Shown here: in pieces, positions 7,169-14,259 of the stretch
How positions within the stretch are numbered: the first letter of the stretch is position 1
How the letters are laid out: every line of letters starts with the position of its first letter
Assembly: GCA_009903905.1 (NCBI GenBank)
Contig: WYEI01000292.1
Location: forward strand, 1 to 15,314
DNA length: 15,314 nucleotides
Source of the DNA: Pyrobaculum sp.
GTDB lineage: Archaea; Thermoproteota; Thermoprotei; Thermoproteales; Thermoproteaceae
Reading direction: 5' to 3'
Position numbers and translations under genes: made by a program
Notes under the pieces: model-generated
Told to the model about the DNA's origin: nothing
The model's database searches: none
Seen by the model: only the letters and a program-made list of their open reading frames with translations

Positions 7169-7980
7169 TTCCTCCCCGCCAACACGCCCGCCTTTACGTA
7201 GTCCTCGTCTCCGTATCCCATAGCCGTTAGCAACTCATACAGAGCCTTGACGCCGCTTATCGCCACGTTGCCCGCCTCAGCCTCTCCCGCCGCCAGCGAG
7301 GCGTAACGCACATCCTTAGCGGCGTTCCTGATCGTGAATGTAGGCGTGCCGCCGCCTAGCATTCTGTCTATATACCGCGCGGCAAAATCTTTAAACACGG
7401 TATGCGACAGCAACTCTCTAAACACGTCGGGCTTAACCCCGTATTTAGACGCTAGGGAGAGAGACTCGCCCAGCACAGCTACCGTAGATATGAGAAGCGA
7501 GTTGTAGGCAAGCTTCAGCGCCGCGGCCTTTACGCTGTCTCCCACGTGGAAAAGTACGCCGAATTTCTCAAGCGTAAGTCTCAGCTTGGTGTATACGTCG
7601 TCTGGGGCCCCCACGATATATATCGCGTCGCCAGCCTCCACGTTGCGGGGGCTACCCACCACAGGCATGGCGAAGCTCTTCCTCCCCCGGGCCGTCAGCA
7701 TCTCAACAGCCCTCCTCACGCCGTCTACCGAGTAGGTTCCCGAAAGAGCCACGTAGTCGCCTCCCACCTCAGGCAACACGTCGAAGAGCGCCTTGTCGTC
7801 GGCGACAAACACCACCACGAGGCCCTTGGCGTCGGCCAACTTGGAGATGGGGGTGCCTGGAACATCCCTCACCTTCTCCCTCGTGCGGTTCCACCAAAAC
7901 ACGTTGAAGCCCTGGGAGGCGGCGCGTCTCGCGAAGGCTTTTCCCATGTTGCCCATTCCCACCACGGTGATGTGCTCCAT
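7165..7980 (-). CDS. NAD(P)-dependent beta-hydroxyacid dehydrogenase family protein (3-hydroxyisobutyrate dehydrogenase-like)
   Basis: The 271-aa product has an N-terminal dinucleotide fold with VVGMGNMGKAF (6-16), the GxGxxG pattern, followed by WNRT (30-33). The asparagine and arginine after the second strand suggest NADP rather than NAD. The substrate-side motif PVVGSPRNVEAGDAIYIVGA (106-125) matches the family, and K156 with N160 in KAAALKLAYN is the expected catalytic lysine and its partner. The C-terminal all-helical domain is present. The substrate is not predictable; succinic-semialdehyde/glyoxylate reductases and other members share this plan. The start is ATG 7980, placed 27 bases after a TATA box; TTG 7998 would extend the protein by six residues without support. 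It heads the asnS operon and is divergent from sua5. Confidence 0.87.
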   Translation of the reverse strand: MEHITVVGMGNMGKAFARRAASQGFNVFWWNRTREKVRDVPGTPISKLADAKGLVVVFVADDKALFDVLPEVGGDYVALSGTYSVDGVRRAVEMLTARGRKSFAMPVVGSPRNVEAGDAIYIVGAPDDVYTKLRLTLEKFGVLFHVGDSVKAAALKLAYNSLLISTVAVLGESLSLASKYGVKPDVFRELLSHTVFKDFAARYIDRMLGGGTPTFTIRNAAKDVRYASLAAGEAEAGNVAISGVKALYELLTAMGYGDEDYVKAGVLAGRK

Positions 7981-8001
7981 GGAGTTGGTGCAGGGCAAGG
8001 T

Positions 8002-8007
8002 TTATAA
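8002..8007. promoter_or_regulatory. Shared palindromic TATA box for the asnS operon and sua5
   Basis: TTATAA is its own reverse complement. It begins 26 bases before the sua5 GTG at 8028 on plus and 27 bases before the dehydrogenase ATG at 7980 on minus. No second TATA-like element lies in the 47-base gap, so one box seems to serve both directions. Confidence 0.65.
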
Positions 8008-8027
8008 TATTACTCCCGCCGATTCCC

Positions 8028-9071
8028 GTGTTGTTGCTACGTACAGACCCCCTCGCCCCTGACAGGGATGTTATCCGCGTGGCTGTCGACGCATTGAGGA
8101 GAGGCGGCATAGTGGCGGCGCCCACCGAGACCGTCTACGGCTTGTTTACGCATGCCCAAAGCGATGAGGGATGCGCCAAGGTGTTTAAGGCGAAGGGGAG
8201 GCCGCCTGACAACCCCCTGATTGTTCACGTGAATTCCGTGGAGATGGCCGAGGCCGTGGGCTACATACCGGACGAGCTGGTGAACGTTTTGCGGCGGGTG
8301 TGGCCGGGGCCCATCACGGTGGTGGTGAGGTCCCGCGGCGTCGTGTCCCGTTGCGTAACCGCCGGTCTCGACAGCGTGGCTGTGAGAGCCCCTGCACACC
8401 CCATACCGCTGGCTATCATAAGGGAGCTGGAGGCCCCCATCGCCGGGCCCAGCGCAAATAAGGCGGGTCGCCCCAGCCCCACCACGGCGGCTCACGTGGT
8501 TGAGGACTTAGACGGGGAGGTGGACGTCATAATCGACGGCGGCCCCACCTTCTTAGGCGTTGAGTCCACGATAATAGACGTGACGAAGAAGCCGCCGGTT
8601 CTGTTGCGGCCGGGTCCTTTCACAGTAGAGGAGCTCGAGAAATACTTCGGCCATATAGAGGTGCCGCCGGTGGCCCGGGGCTTGGCCGAGGCCGACGTAG
8701 CTCTGGCGCCCGGCATGAAGTATCGACACTACGCGCCGAGCACCCCGCTGATAATAATCCACTTCGATCTGAAAGAAGCCGCGAAGGACCTGAAGACGCG
8801 GGGCGTGAGGGTGGCCGTGCTCTGCGCGATGGGGCGGTGCGCAGATGCCGACGCCGTGATACAGATGGGGGCCGACCTGTACGAAGTGGCGAAAAACCTC
8901 TACAAGTCTCTTAGAGACCTCGACAGACTAGGGGTAGACGTGGGGCTTGTGCCGGCGATTGAGGAGATGGGGTTGGGACTTGCCGTTATGAACAGGTTGA
9001 GGAAGGCCGCTGGACATAGAGAAGCCCGCAACATACAGGATCTTCTCAGGGCGTTGCCGAATAAGCAGTAG
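8028..9071 (+). CDS. sua5: Threonylcarbamoyl-AMP synthase, Sua5 type
   Basis: The enzyme makes threonylcarbamoyl-AMP from threonine, bicarbonate and ATP, the first step of the t6A37 modification of ANN-decoding tRNAs. The 347-aa length marks the long Sua5 form. The YrdC-like catalytic domain (about 1-205) shows APTETVYGLF (31-40), KAKGRPPDNPL (54-64), SVAVRAPAHP (116-125) and GPSANKAGRPSPT (140-152). The linker APGMKYRHYAP (227-237) is a Sua5 signature, and the Sua5-only Rossmann-like domain follows (about 240-347). The start is GTG 8028, 26 bases after the shared TATA box; TTG 8031 and 8034 are possible. No downstream partner is co-directed within 100 bases, so it is probably monocistronic. 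Confidence 0.92.
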   Translation: MLLLRTDPLAPDRDVIRVAVDALRRGGIVAAPTETVYGLFTHAQSDEGCAKVFKAKGRPPDNPLIVHVNSVEMAEAVGYIPDELVNVLRRVWPGPITVVVRSRGVVSRCVTAGLDSVAVRAPAHPIPLAIIRELEAPIAGPSANKAGRPSPTTAAHVVEDLDGEVDVIIDGGPTFLGVESTIIDVTKKPPVLLRPGPFTVEELEKYFGHIEVPPVARGLAEADVALAPGMKYRHYAPSTPLIIIHFDLKEAAKDLKTRGVRVAVLCAMGRCADADAVIQMGADLYEVAKNLYKSLRDLDRLGVDVGLVPAIEEMGLGLAVMNRLRKAAGHREARNIQDLLRALPNKQ

Positions 9072-9150
9072 TTGGGGGCTTGGTAAAAGGATGTCCTAGT
9101 AGTGCACAGGCGTGAATAGGCCCGTCTTCCATTGCTGTTTGATGTGAAAG

Positions 9151-9156
9151 TTATAA
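9151..9156 (+). promoter_or_regulatory. TATA box for the methyltransferase gene
   Basis: TTATAA begins 27 bases before GTG 9178 and 21 before GTG 9172. The window-wide spacing favours 9178 as transcription and translation start. The rest of the 106-base gap (9072-9177) shows no RNA gene or repeat that I could recognise. Confidence 0.55.
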
Positions 9157-9177
9157 TATGCGGGTTCTCGCGTGACT

Positions 9178-9966
9178 GTGAGCTGGGTAGAGCAGTTCTT
9201 CGATGATGTTTACCTTGATTTTATGATGCATTACAGAGGAGAGGAGGTCTCAAGAGCCGAGGCGTTGTTTATACAGAGGGCGCTTAAGGCGGAGCCCGGC
9301 GTGCGGGTGCTTGACGTGGCGTGCGGCCACGGCAGACATATGGCCCACCTCCCGCGGGACGGCGTGGTGGGGATTGACATAAATATAAAGTATCTGAAGA
9401 CGGCGAAAAGGTTTGGCGACGTTATACAAGCCGATGTGAGGAATTTACCTTTCCGCCGTAACGCCTTTCACGGCGCCTACATCATGCACTCCACCTTTGG
9501 AATGTTTGGGGAGGAGGTGGAGATGGAGCTCTTGACGTGGCTCTCCGGCGTTGTTAAGCCAGGTGGGCGGCTCCTAATAGACGTGGCGAACAAGGAGAAG
9601 ATAGAGGACATATATGCCTCCCTCGGCGAGGTGTGGAACTTCTGGATCTCCGCCGGCCCCTACAGGGTATTAAGCACGGCGTATTACAACCCAGTGACCT
9701 CTCGAATAAGAGAGACTAGACACATATACAGGGCTGGGCAGTATCTCGGGGAGCGGGTCTTGGAGCTCACCCTCTACAGCCTAGGCGAGCTACGGATCAT
9801 GCTGTCCAGCGTGGGGTTCTCCATTGAGGAGATATACGGGGACTTCAACGGCGAGAAATACAGGAGGCAGTCAGACAGGATTATTGTGGTCGCGGTGAAG
9901 ACAAGCGGCGTGTCGAAGACCTTGAAACACGCCGTGGAGTGGGCCTCCGAGAATAGACAGATTTAA
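9178..9966 (+). CDS. SAM-dependent methyltransferase (class I)
   Basis: This 262-aa protein carries a class I Rossmann-like methyltransferase fold. Motif I is VLDVACGHGRH (44-54), an acidic residue ends strand 2 (GIDI, 65-68), ADVRNLPFRRNAFHGAY (85-101) holds motif II/III-like elements, and a post-motif LSGVVKPGGRLLIDVA (122-137) completes the core. The C-terminal part contains WNFWISAGPYRVLSTAYYNP, an aromatic region that may shape the substrate pocket, and ends in a basic tail. The substrate is unknown; small molecules, tRNA or protein are all possible. The start is GTG 9178, given the TATA spacing; GTG 9172 would add two residues. The stop codon lies inside the prs TATA box, so the two genes are adjacent but separately promoted. 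Confidence 0.85.
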   Translation: MSWVEQFFDDVYLDFMMHYRGEEVSRAEALFIQRALKAEPGVRVLDVACGHGRHMAHLPRDGVVGIDINIKYLKTAKRFGDVIQADVRNLPFRRNAFHGAYIMHSTFGMFGEEVEMELLTWLSGVVKPGGRLLIDVANKEKIEDIYASLGEVWNFWISAGPYRVLSTAYYNPVTSRIRETRHIYRAGQYLGERVLELTLYSLGELRIMLSSVGFSIEEIYGDFNGEKYRRQSDRIIVVAVKTSGVSKTLKHAVEWASENRQI

Positions 9967-9967
9967 A
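9962..9967 (+). promoter_or_regulatory. TATA box for prs, overlapping the methyltransferase stop
   Basis: TTTAAA begins exactly 26 bases before the ATG at 9988 and includes the TAA stop of the upstream gene (9964-9966). This is a promoter embedded in a coding end, typical of a compact genome. Confidence 0.6.
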
Positions 9968-9987
9968 ACAGGTACTTTATACGGGCC

Positions 9988-10848
9988 ATGGACGTGCTGG
10001 TTTTTCAAAACGCCTTTGACCTAGCCGCGGACTTGGAGGGCGTTGGCGCCGTGAAGCAGGTGGAGGAGAGGACTTTTCCCGACGGGGAGGTTTTGGTCCG
10101 CCTACCGCAAGATGTGGGGCTTGAGGTCGCCGTGTTGACACGCCTTTATCCAAACGTAAACGACAATTTGGTCAAGCTGGTGTTGACGCTTGACGCGTTG
10201 AGCGACTTAGGCGTGCAGAAGATCATCCTCCTCATACCGTATCTCCCGTATGCGCGGCAAGATAGGAGGTTTAGGCCCGGCGAACCCATAAGCTCCAAGA
10301 CCGTCTTGAGGATTCTGGGGAGCTACCCCGTGTCAGCGCTGGTGGCGCTCGATGTACATAAGCCGTATATCGCCGACTACACCCCGCGTATCTCCCTGGT
10401 GAACGTATACCCAGCCTCCGAATTCGCCGAGAGGCTTTCTGAGGTTGACGTGGTCTTAAGCCCCGACTTCGGCTCTATCCAAAGAGCCGAGGCGGTGGCC
10501 AAGTCGCTTGGGGTTCCCCACACCTATTTTGAAAAGTACCGAGACAGGGAGACCGGGGCGATCGCTCTCCTCCCACGGCACGACGTGGATCTGAGGGGAA
10601 AAAGAGTAGCCATAGTAGACGATATCTTATCAACGGGAGGCACGTTGGTAGACGCCTGCAGAGCCGCCAGGACTCTAGGCGCCTCAGAGGTCTACGCCGC
10701 AGTGACCCACTGCCAGTTGCTAAGAGACTCCAGGGAGAAAGTGAGAAGTTGCATCGACAGGCTGATATGTACCGACACAATCCTCAACGAGTTCGCGGAG
10801 GTCAAGGCAGGTCCCATCCTGCGGAAGGAGCTTGAAAAGTTGCTATAA
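9988..10848 (+). CDS. prs: Ribose-phosphate pyrophosphokinase (PRPP synthetase)
   Basis: The enzyme transfers pyrophosphate from ATP to ribose 5-phosphate, giving PRPP for purine, pyrimidine, histidine and tryptophan synthesis. The 286-aa protein is in the archaeal short size range (bacterial forms are about 315). It shows RTFPDGE (28-34), the ATP-binding loop [19 protein letters not shown] (84-102), the ribose-phosphate region DVHKPYI with HK at 124-125, and the PRPP-binding loop [13 protein letters not shown] (207-219). The start is ATG 9988, exactly 26 bases after a TATA box. The end overlaps the convergent HDAC-like gene by 6 bases. The regulatory flag region looks shorter than in bacterial class I enzymes, in line with archaeal forms. 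Confidence 0.93.
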   Translation: MDVLVFQNAFDLAADLEGVGAVKQVEERTFPDGEVLVRLPQDVGLEVAVLTRLYPNVNDNLVKLVLTLDALSDLGVQKIILLIPYLPYARQDRRFRPGEPISSKTVLRILGSYPVSALVALDVHKPYIADYTPRISLVNVYPASEFAERLSEVDVVLSPDFGSIQRAEAVAKSLGVPHTYFEKYRDRETGAIALLPRHDVDLRGKRVAIVDDILSTGGTLVDACRAARTLGASEVYAAVTHCQLLRDSREKVRSCIDRLICTDTILNEFAEVKAGPILRKELEKLL

Positions 10849-11853
10849 ACGCCAGTATCTGCCGACGTGGGTCTTGACCTCTCTCATCGCCTCCTCGAAC
10901 TTCCTCCTGGCGTGGAGGTCTGTCTCGGTCTGGGACTCCCCCGGCGCAAACTCGCCGTGTTCCACCAAGCGCACCAGGGCGTAGGTCCCCCTCTTAATTA
11001 CGTCGCGGTTGTAGCCCCCCTCTAGGAGGAACACGACGGGGGTCTGTAGCTTGAGCACCGCGTCGAAGACGTAGAGGTAGCTCTTAAGCGTTAGGTTCAT
11101 GTCGGCCAGCGGGTCCTCTCTGTGGGCGTCCCACCCAAGCGAGATTATGACAACGCGGGGGCCGTACTGCCTCAAGACTGGAACTATGACCTCGTCTACC
11201 ACTTTTACGTAGAGGTCGTCGCCTGTCTGCGGGGGTAGCGGTATGTTGACGTTGTAGCCCTCGCCCTTGCCGACGCCTACCTCCTCGGGGAAGCCGGTGC
11301 CGGGGTAGAGGGTGTAGGGGTGTTGATGCGTGGAGACGTAGAGGAGGTCCTTGTCGTAGAGTATCTCCTGGGTCCCGTTGCCGTGGTGTACATCCACGTC
11401 TAAGACCGCGGCTCCGTCGCCTATATACAGCGCGCCTATGGCCGCGGTGTTGAAGATGCAGAAGCCCTGGGTGGGCGCAGTTAGGGCTCTGCCGGCAAAC
11501 CCCGCGTGGTGGCCGGGCGGTCTTGCGGCGATGAGCGCCGTCTCCCTCCTATCTAAGACATCTGCTATGGCAGAAACCGCGAGGGCCGCCGCGTCGCAGG
11601 TGCCCTGCGATACGTAGGTATCGCCGTCTATAGATGCGTGTCCACTTTGGCACAGCCTCCTGACCAGCTCTATGTAGCTCTTCTCATGTGCAAGCTCTAT
11701 AAGCCGCGGCGCGTCTTCCCTCAGCTTCGGCTCCTTTACTACGGCGCCTGCCGCCTGCGCGCCTTGTAGCAGATGGTCCAGACGGTCTGGGGCCTCCGGG
11801 TGGCGGTATGGGGGCACGTGGTTCTTAAATACGGGGGAGAAGTATACCTGCAC
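10843..11853 (-). CDS. Histone deacetylase-like zinc amidohydrolase (HDAC/AcuC/acetylpolyamine family)
   Basis: This 336-aa enzyme has the arginase/deacetylase fold. It carries the full class I/II deacetylase active site: RPPGHHA (111-117, catalytic H115/H116), [10 protein letters not shown] (152-161, zinc ligands D154 and H156), GWDAH (240-244, third ligand D242) and EGGY (278-281, transition-state Y281). The N-terminus [21 protein letters not shown] matches the family's H..(H)PE.P.R start. The substrate is not fixed by sequence; acetyl-lysine on chromatin or enzymes, or acetylpolyamines, which are abundant in hyperthermophiles, are candidates. It starts with GTG 11853, with a TATA-like TTATAT about 26 bases upstream, and appears monocistronic. 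A convergent 6-base overlap with prs is seen. Confidence 0.9.
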   Translation of the reverse strand: MQVYFSPVFKNHVPPYRHPEAPDRLDHLLQGAQAAGAVVKEPKLREDAPRLIELAHEKSYIELVRRLCQSGHASIDGDTYVSQGTCDAAALAVSAIADVLDRRETALIAARPPGHHAGFAGRALTAPTQGFCIFNTAAIGALYIGDGAAVLDVDVHHGNGTQEILYDKDLLYVSTHQHPYTLYPGTGFPEEVGVGKGEGYNVNIPLPPQTGDDLYVKVVDEVIVPVLRQYGPRVVIISLGWDAHREDPLADMNLTLKSYLYVFDAVLKLQTPVVFLLEGGYNRDVIKRGTYALVRLVEHGEFAPGESQTETDLHARRKFEEAMREVKTHVGRYWRL

Positions 11854-11871
11854 GGAAACACCTGCTAGGTT

Positions 11872-11879
11872 TAATATAA
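11872..11879 (-). promoter_or_regulatory. TATA box for the HDAC-like gene
   Basis: TTATATTA on the minus strand (context AGATTATATTAAACC) starts 26 bases before the GTG at 11853, supporting GTG as the start and a leaderless message. Confidence 0.5.
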
Positions 11880-12030
11880 TCTTTGCTGTTATGGAGACGG
11901 CAGGGCTTGGCGTAGAAAGTTAACGCCTAGCGCAGACGGGAATTGTTAAAGTGCGTGATGTTGATAGACGTCGGTACCGTCTCTTGAAACTGTACCGTCT
12001 TTAAGTTGCTTTTATGGCGGCTGATATTAC
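11880..12030. other. Intergenic region with a hairpin and a 9-base direct repeat
   Basis: This is the largest gap in the window. It holds an imperfect hairpin at 11906-11930 (CTTGGCGT, 9-base loop, ACGCCTAG) and two copies of GTACCGTCT at 11974-11982 and 11992-12000. The first copy also pairs with AGACG at 11966-11970 to give a short inverted repeat. Two weak TATA-like elements, TTTAAG (12000-12005) and TTTTAT (12010-12015), precede the GTG at 12031, but neither has the usual 26-27 base spacing. Repeats next to a promoter could be operator sites. I see no tRNA and no convincing C/D box RNA. Confidence 0.35.
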
Positions 12031-12228
12031 GTGTCAATTCTGAAGAAGAAAATTCAAAAGAAAGAGGAGGAGGACGAACTTGAGAAAATTCTTTCTCAGC
12101 TAAAGGAAGAGGAAAGCGACGTAGCTACAAACGGTGCCGCCGTTGTGACGATACAGATAGCGGGGTTGAGGGAGCTCGTGGAAGCCGTTAAGAAACTTGC
12201 CGAGGCGCTGAATAGGTGCGGCCAGTAA
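12031..12228 (+). CDS. Unknown 65-aa charged helical protein
   Basis: GTG 12031 is the only possible start, because an in-frame TGA lies at 12022. The N-terminal half is a Lys/Glu block (ILKKKIQKKEEEDELEKILS and on, residues 3-28), likely a coiled coil. A short linker DVATNGA follows, then the strand-like VVTIQIAG and a helix LRELVEAVKKLAEALNRCGQ ending in one cysteine. This suggests a small helical adaptor or oligomerisation protein. No family was recognised. Its 3' end overlaps the convergent arfB gene by 41 bases, the largest overlap here, which makes its reality slightly less certain, although the composition is coding-like and T-runs follow the stop. Confidence 0.62.
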   Translation: MSILKKKIQKKEEEDELEKILSQLKEEESDVATNGAAVVTIQIAGLRELVEAVKKLAEALNRCGQ

Positions 12229-12844
12229 GAGCGAGGAACTCCCCGACTTTTTTCACAATTTTTTCAAGGGCTTTGTCTAGAAGTGCTCTTCCCCTTTCCG
12301 CAGAAACCTCGCTTGGCTTTAGGCAACCTACGATGCCTGTGGAGGAGAAGGCGTGGACGGGCATTTTGCCGAATAGGGAGACGTCGCCTTCGCATATCTC
12401 GGGCATCTCGCCTATCAGCCTTCCGCCTGTCGCGAGGTATATGCTTGTCTCGTCTGTGCCGGCGTGGTCGCGCGGCGCCGCGTATGTCCATATGTTGACT
12501 GCAAACGCTACGGGGCCCATCGCGTAGTTTATCTGCTGGGTCACCATGCTGACGGCTTCCCACACCCCGCCGTGGCCCACCACCACAATCACCGCGCCGC
12601 ATTTCTCCGCGGCTGAGCGCACCACGTCTTCAAGATACGGGATGAAGCGGCGGCATGACACCGATATTGTCTGGGGGAAGCCCTTGTGCTCATCGCTACA
12701 TGTGTAAAACAGCGGGGGGAGGACCCTTGCGCCTATTTTCTCCCCTAGAGCGTTCGCGACGTGTTGCGCGATCTCTGCGTCTACGGTAGGCGGGAGGTGG
12801 GGGCCGTGTTGCTCAAAGGAGCCCACCGGTATTATACAGACCAT
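12188..12844 (-). CDS. arfB: Creatininase-family amidohydrolase, probable ArfB (FAPy deformylase of riboflavin synthesis)
   Basis: This 218-aa protein matches the creatininase fold. GSFEQHGPHLPPTVDAE (8-24) supplies the metal ligands E11, H13 and D22; GHGG (90-93) gives H91; and HAGTDETS (127-134) gives E132. In archaea a member of this family, ArfB, removes formate from the product of GTP cyclohydrolase III. The divergent arfA and the following arfC and ribB make that the best assignment here. The usual GHGGN is GHGGVW in this copy. The start is ATG 12844, with a TTAAAG box about 24 bases upstream. It shares an 89-base promoter region with arfA. The alternative is a creatininase relative with another amide substrate. 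Confidence 0.82.
   Translation of the reverse strand: MVCIIPVGSFEQHGPHLPPTVDAEIAQHVANALGEKIGARVLPPLFYTCSDEHKGFPQTISVSCRRFIPYLEDVVRSAAEKCGAVIVVVGHGGVWEAVSMVTQQINYAMGPVAFAVNIWTYAAPRDHAGTDETSIYLATGGRLIGEMPEICEGDVSLFGKMPVHAFSSTGIVGCLKPSEVSAERGRALLDKALEKIVKKVGEFLALTGRTYSAPRQVS
12248..12264 (+). terminator. Possible T-run transcription terminator after the 65-aa gene
   Basis: Two runs of six T (12248-12253 and 12259-12264) lie 20-36 bases after the stop at 12228. Archaeal RNA polymerase stops on T-rich stretches without a required hairpin. The runs sit inside the coding part of arfB on the other strand, where they read as Lys codons, so they may be incidental. Confidence 0.35.
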
Positions 12845-12862
12845 GGAGTCTGTAGCGGAGCT

Positions 12863-12868
12863 CTTTAA
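12863..12868 (-). promoter_or_regulatory. TATA-like box for arfB
   Basis: TTAAAG on the minus strand (context ACATTAAAGAGC) begins 24 bases before ATG 12844. It is weaker than the other boxes but is the only AT-rich element at a workable distance. Confidence 0.4.
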
Positions 12869-12905
12869 TGTACGTATAGTAAACTCTTGTTGACATACTC
12901 CAAAT

Positions 12906-12912
12906 TTTTAAA
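12906..12912 (+). promoter_or_regulatory. TATA box for the arfA-arfC operon
   Basis: TTTTAAA, within AAATTTTTAAAAAC, begins 28 bases before GTG 12934, giving a leaderless arfA message. The palindromic element at 12917-12930 lies between this box and the start. Confidence 0.55.
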
Positions 12913-12916
12913 AACA

Positions 12917-12930
12917 CAACAGTTGACAAC
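12917..12930 (+). promoter_or_regulatory. Candidate operator in the arfA promoter (CAAC-A-GTTG-A-CAAC)
   Basis: Three alternating half-sites CAAC, GTTG, CAAC with single-base spacers form two overlapping perfect palindromes just upstream of GTG 12934. A further GTTGACA lies at 12889-12895, 33 bases away. The ribB promoter has a related palindrome in the same position. A repressor binding here would block transcription start. This is inferred from sequence symmetry only. Confidence 0.4.
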
Positions 12931-12933
12931 GCC

Positions 12934-13599
12934 GTGCATAAGATAACCGTGATCGCCCTTAAAGGGTACCGGGAGTGGACTGAGTCGCTTGGCGCCCGCC
13001 GGGAGCACATCATACAGAAGACACAGGCACGTCTTCAAGCCGCTTTGTGGGAGGCGTTTACAGCCGTGGGAGCCATGCCGCATCATTTCCGTCACGATTT
13101 TTTCATAGCGCTGACAACTAACGTAGACAACGCCTCGATTACGCGCGCCGTGCGTAAAGTGGCTAAGAAATCACCTGTGCCCGTGGATCATTGCTCCGGG
13201 GCTGGGGAGACCCCATACGCCGCGTATCTCAACTGCGCAAAAACCGAGGGCCAAGACGGCGGTCTAGCCGCGGTGGCTCATGTAGACATCGTAAACAGCA
13301 CCGGCATCACCACGAGCGGTGGTCCGCTGGAGGTCTACGTGGAGATCCTCGGCTTGTTGAACCACCTGGCGGAGAGGTGTAAGGAGGTAGGCTGTCTTTC
13401 GTTTTATTTGGGAGGAGACAACGTGGCTGTTTTCCTCCCCCGCGCCGAATCTATCCACGAAGTGGTGGAGGAGTTGCCCGTGAAGGTCAGGGCCGGCGTT
13501 GGGGTGGCTAAGAAGCCGTACAACGCTTTTGTCAAAGCCACGAGGGCCCTCGACTATTTGAGATCTGTGGACAAAGTCGGCATTAAAGTCGTGAGATGA
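12934..13599 (+). CDS. arfA: GTP cyclohydrolase III (ArfA)
   Basis: The enzyme opens GTP to FAPy (2-amino-5-formylamino-6-ribosylaminopyrimidinone 5'-phosphate), the first step of archaeal riboflavin synthesis and of the F420 chromophore. The 221-aa protein begins HKITVIALKGYREW, like the known archaeal GCH III start. It shows ETPYAA (92-97), the strand AHVDIVNSTG (115-124) with the likely metal-binding D118, and FYLGGDN (157-163) with D162, analogous to the two metal sites of GGDEF-type cyclases. RAGVGVAKKPYNAFVKATRA (186-205) is the nucleotide-side helix. Methanogen homologues are near 268 aa as I recall, so this is a short version. The start is GTG 12934. The stop overlaps the arfC start as ATGA, so the pair is translationally coupled. 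Confidence 0.9.
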   Translation: MHKITVIALKGYREWTESLGARREHIIQKTQARLQAALWEAFTAVGAMPHHFRHDFFIALTTNVDNASITRAVRKVAKKSPVPVDHCSGAGETPYAAYLNCAKTEGQDGGLAAVAHVDIVNSTGITTSGGPLEVYVEILGLLNHLAERCKEVGCLSFYLGGDNVAVFLPRAESIHEVVEELPVKVRAGVGVAKKPYNAFVKATRALDYLRSVDKVGIKVVR

Positions 13600-14249
13600 G
13601 GCCATACGTCTACCTAGCCGCCGCGGCGACTATCGACGGGAGGATCGCCAGCGCGACCGGCTTTTCGCGTCTATCCTGTCCCCACGACTTAAGAAGGCTC
13701 CACGCCTTGAGGGCGTCTGTAGACGCCGTAATAGTGGGGGCCAACACGGCCATCGTGGATAACCCCAGGCTTACGGTGAGATACGTAGAGGGCAGAAACC
13801 CCATACGTGTGTTGATCGACGGCGCTCTCCGAGCTCCGCCGAATCTGCGCATCTTCGACACGTCGGCCCCGACCCTTGTGTTCACCACCATGCGGGCCTC
13901 CCCGGAAAAGATTGAGGAGCTGAGAAGCAGGGGCGTGGAGGTCCACGTGGTAGATGGCGAATCTGTAGACCCAGCGAATGTGCTCCAGACTCTTTATAAA
14001 CGTGGCGTTAGGAAGGTCCTTCTGGAGGGCGGGGGGAAGACCAACTGGGAGTTTCTCAAGAGGTGTCTCGTGGACGAGATAATCTTGACCATTACGCCAT
14101 ATGTCTTTGGAAACGGCGTCTCGCTTATAGACGGCGAGGGCTACTCCACCACAGAGGAAGCCCCCTTCTCCCTCAGCCTAATCTCTATAAAACTCTGCGA
14201 ATGCGGCCGGGAGGTCGTCCTCACATATAAAATCAACTGTAAACAGTAG
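13596..14249 (+). CDS. arfC: 2,5-diamino-6-ribosylaminopyrimidinone 5'-phosphate reductase (ArfC, RibD C-terminal family)
   Basis: The enzyme reduces the ribosyl group to ribityl with NADPH, the third step of archaeal riboflavin synthesis. The 217-aa product has a dihydrofolate-reductase-like fold: YLAAAATIDGRIA (6-18), DAVIVGANTAIVDNPRLTVR (43-62), NPIRVLIDG (68-76), and VLLEGGGKTNWEFLKRCLVD (141-160), the family's EGG...N loop. There is no deaminase domain, as expected for archaeal single-function forms, where reduction precedes deamination. The ATG at 13596 overlaps the arfA stop by 4 bases. The end is 38 bases before the ribB start. The length is close to archaeal homologues. Confidence 0.92.
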   Translation: MRPYVYLAAAATIDGRIASATGFSRLSCPHDLRRLHALRASVDAVIVGANTAIVDNPRLTVRYVEGRNPIRVLIDGALRAPPNLRIFDTSAPTLVFTTMRASPEKIEELRSRGVEVHVVDGESVDPANVLQTLYKRGVRKVLLEGGGKTNWEFLKRCLVDEIILTITPYVFGNGVSLIDGEGYSTTEEAPFSLSLISIKLCECGREVVLTYKINCKQ

Positions 14250-14259
14250 TTCACAAAAA

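Noticed and set aside
7546..8007. Plus-strand open frame of 153 codons opposite the dehydrogenase
   Set aside because: It is His- and Pro-rich low-quality sequence and a shadow of a clear minus-strand enzyme; it would also cover the shared promoter.
9072..9177. Possible RNA gene in the gap before the methyltransferase
   Set aside because: No cloverleaf, kink-turn or repeated element could be found; only a TATA box is supported.
11951..12024. Possible C/D box small RNA (GTGATGT as box C, CTGA near 12021 as box D)
   Set aside because: Box C is imperfect, there are no D' and C' boxes at the right spacing, and the span is longer than usual.
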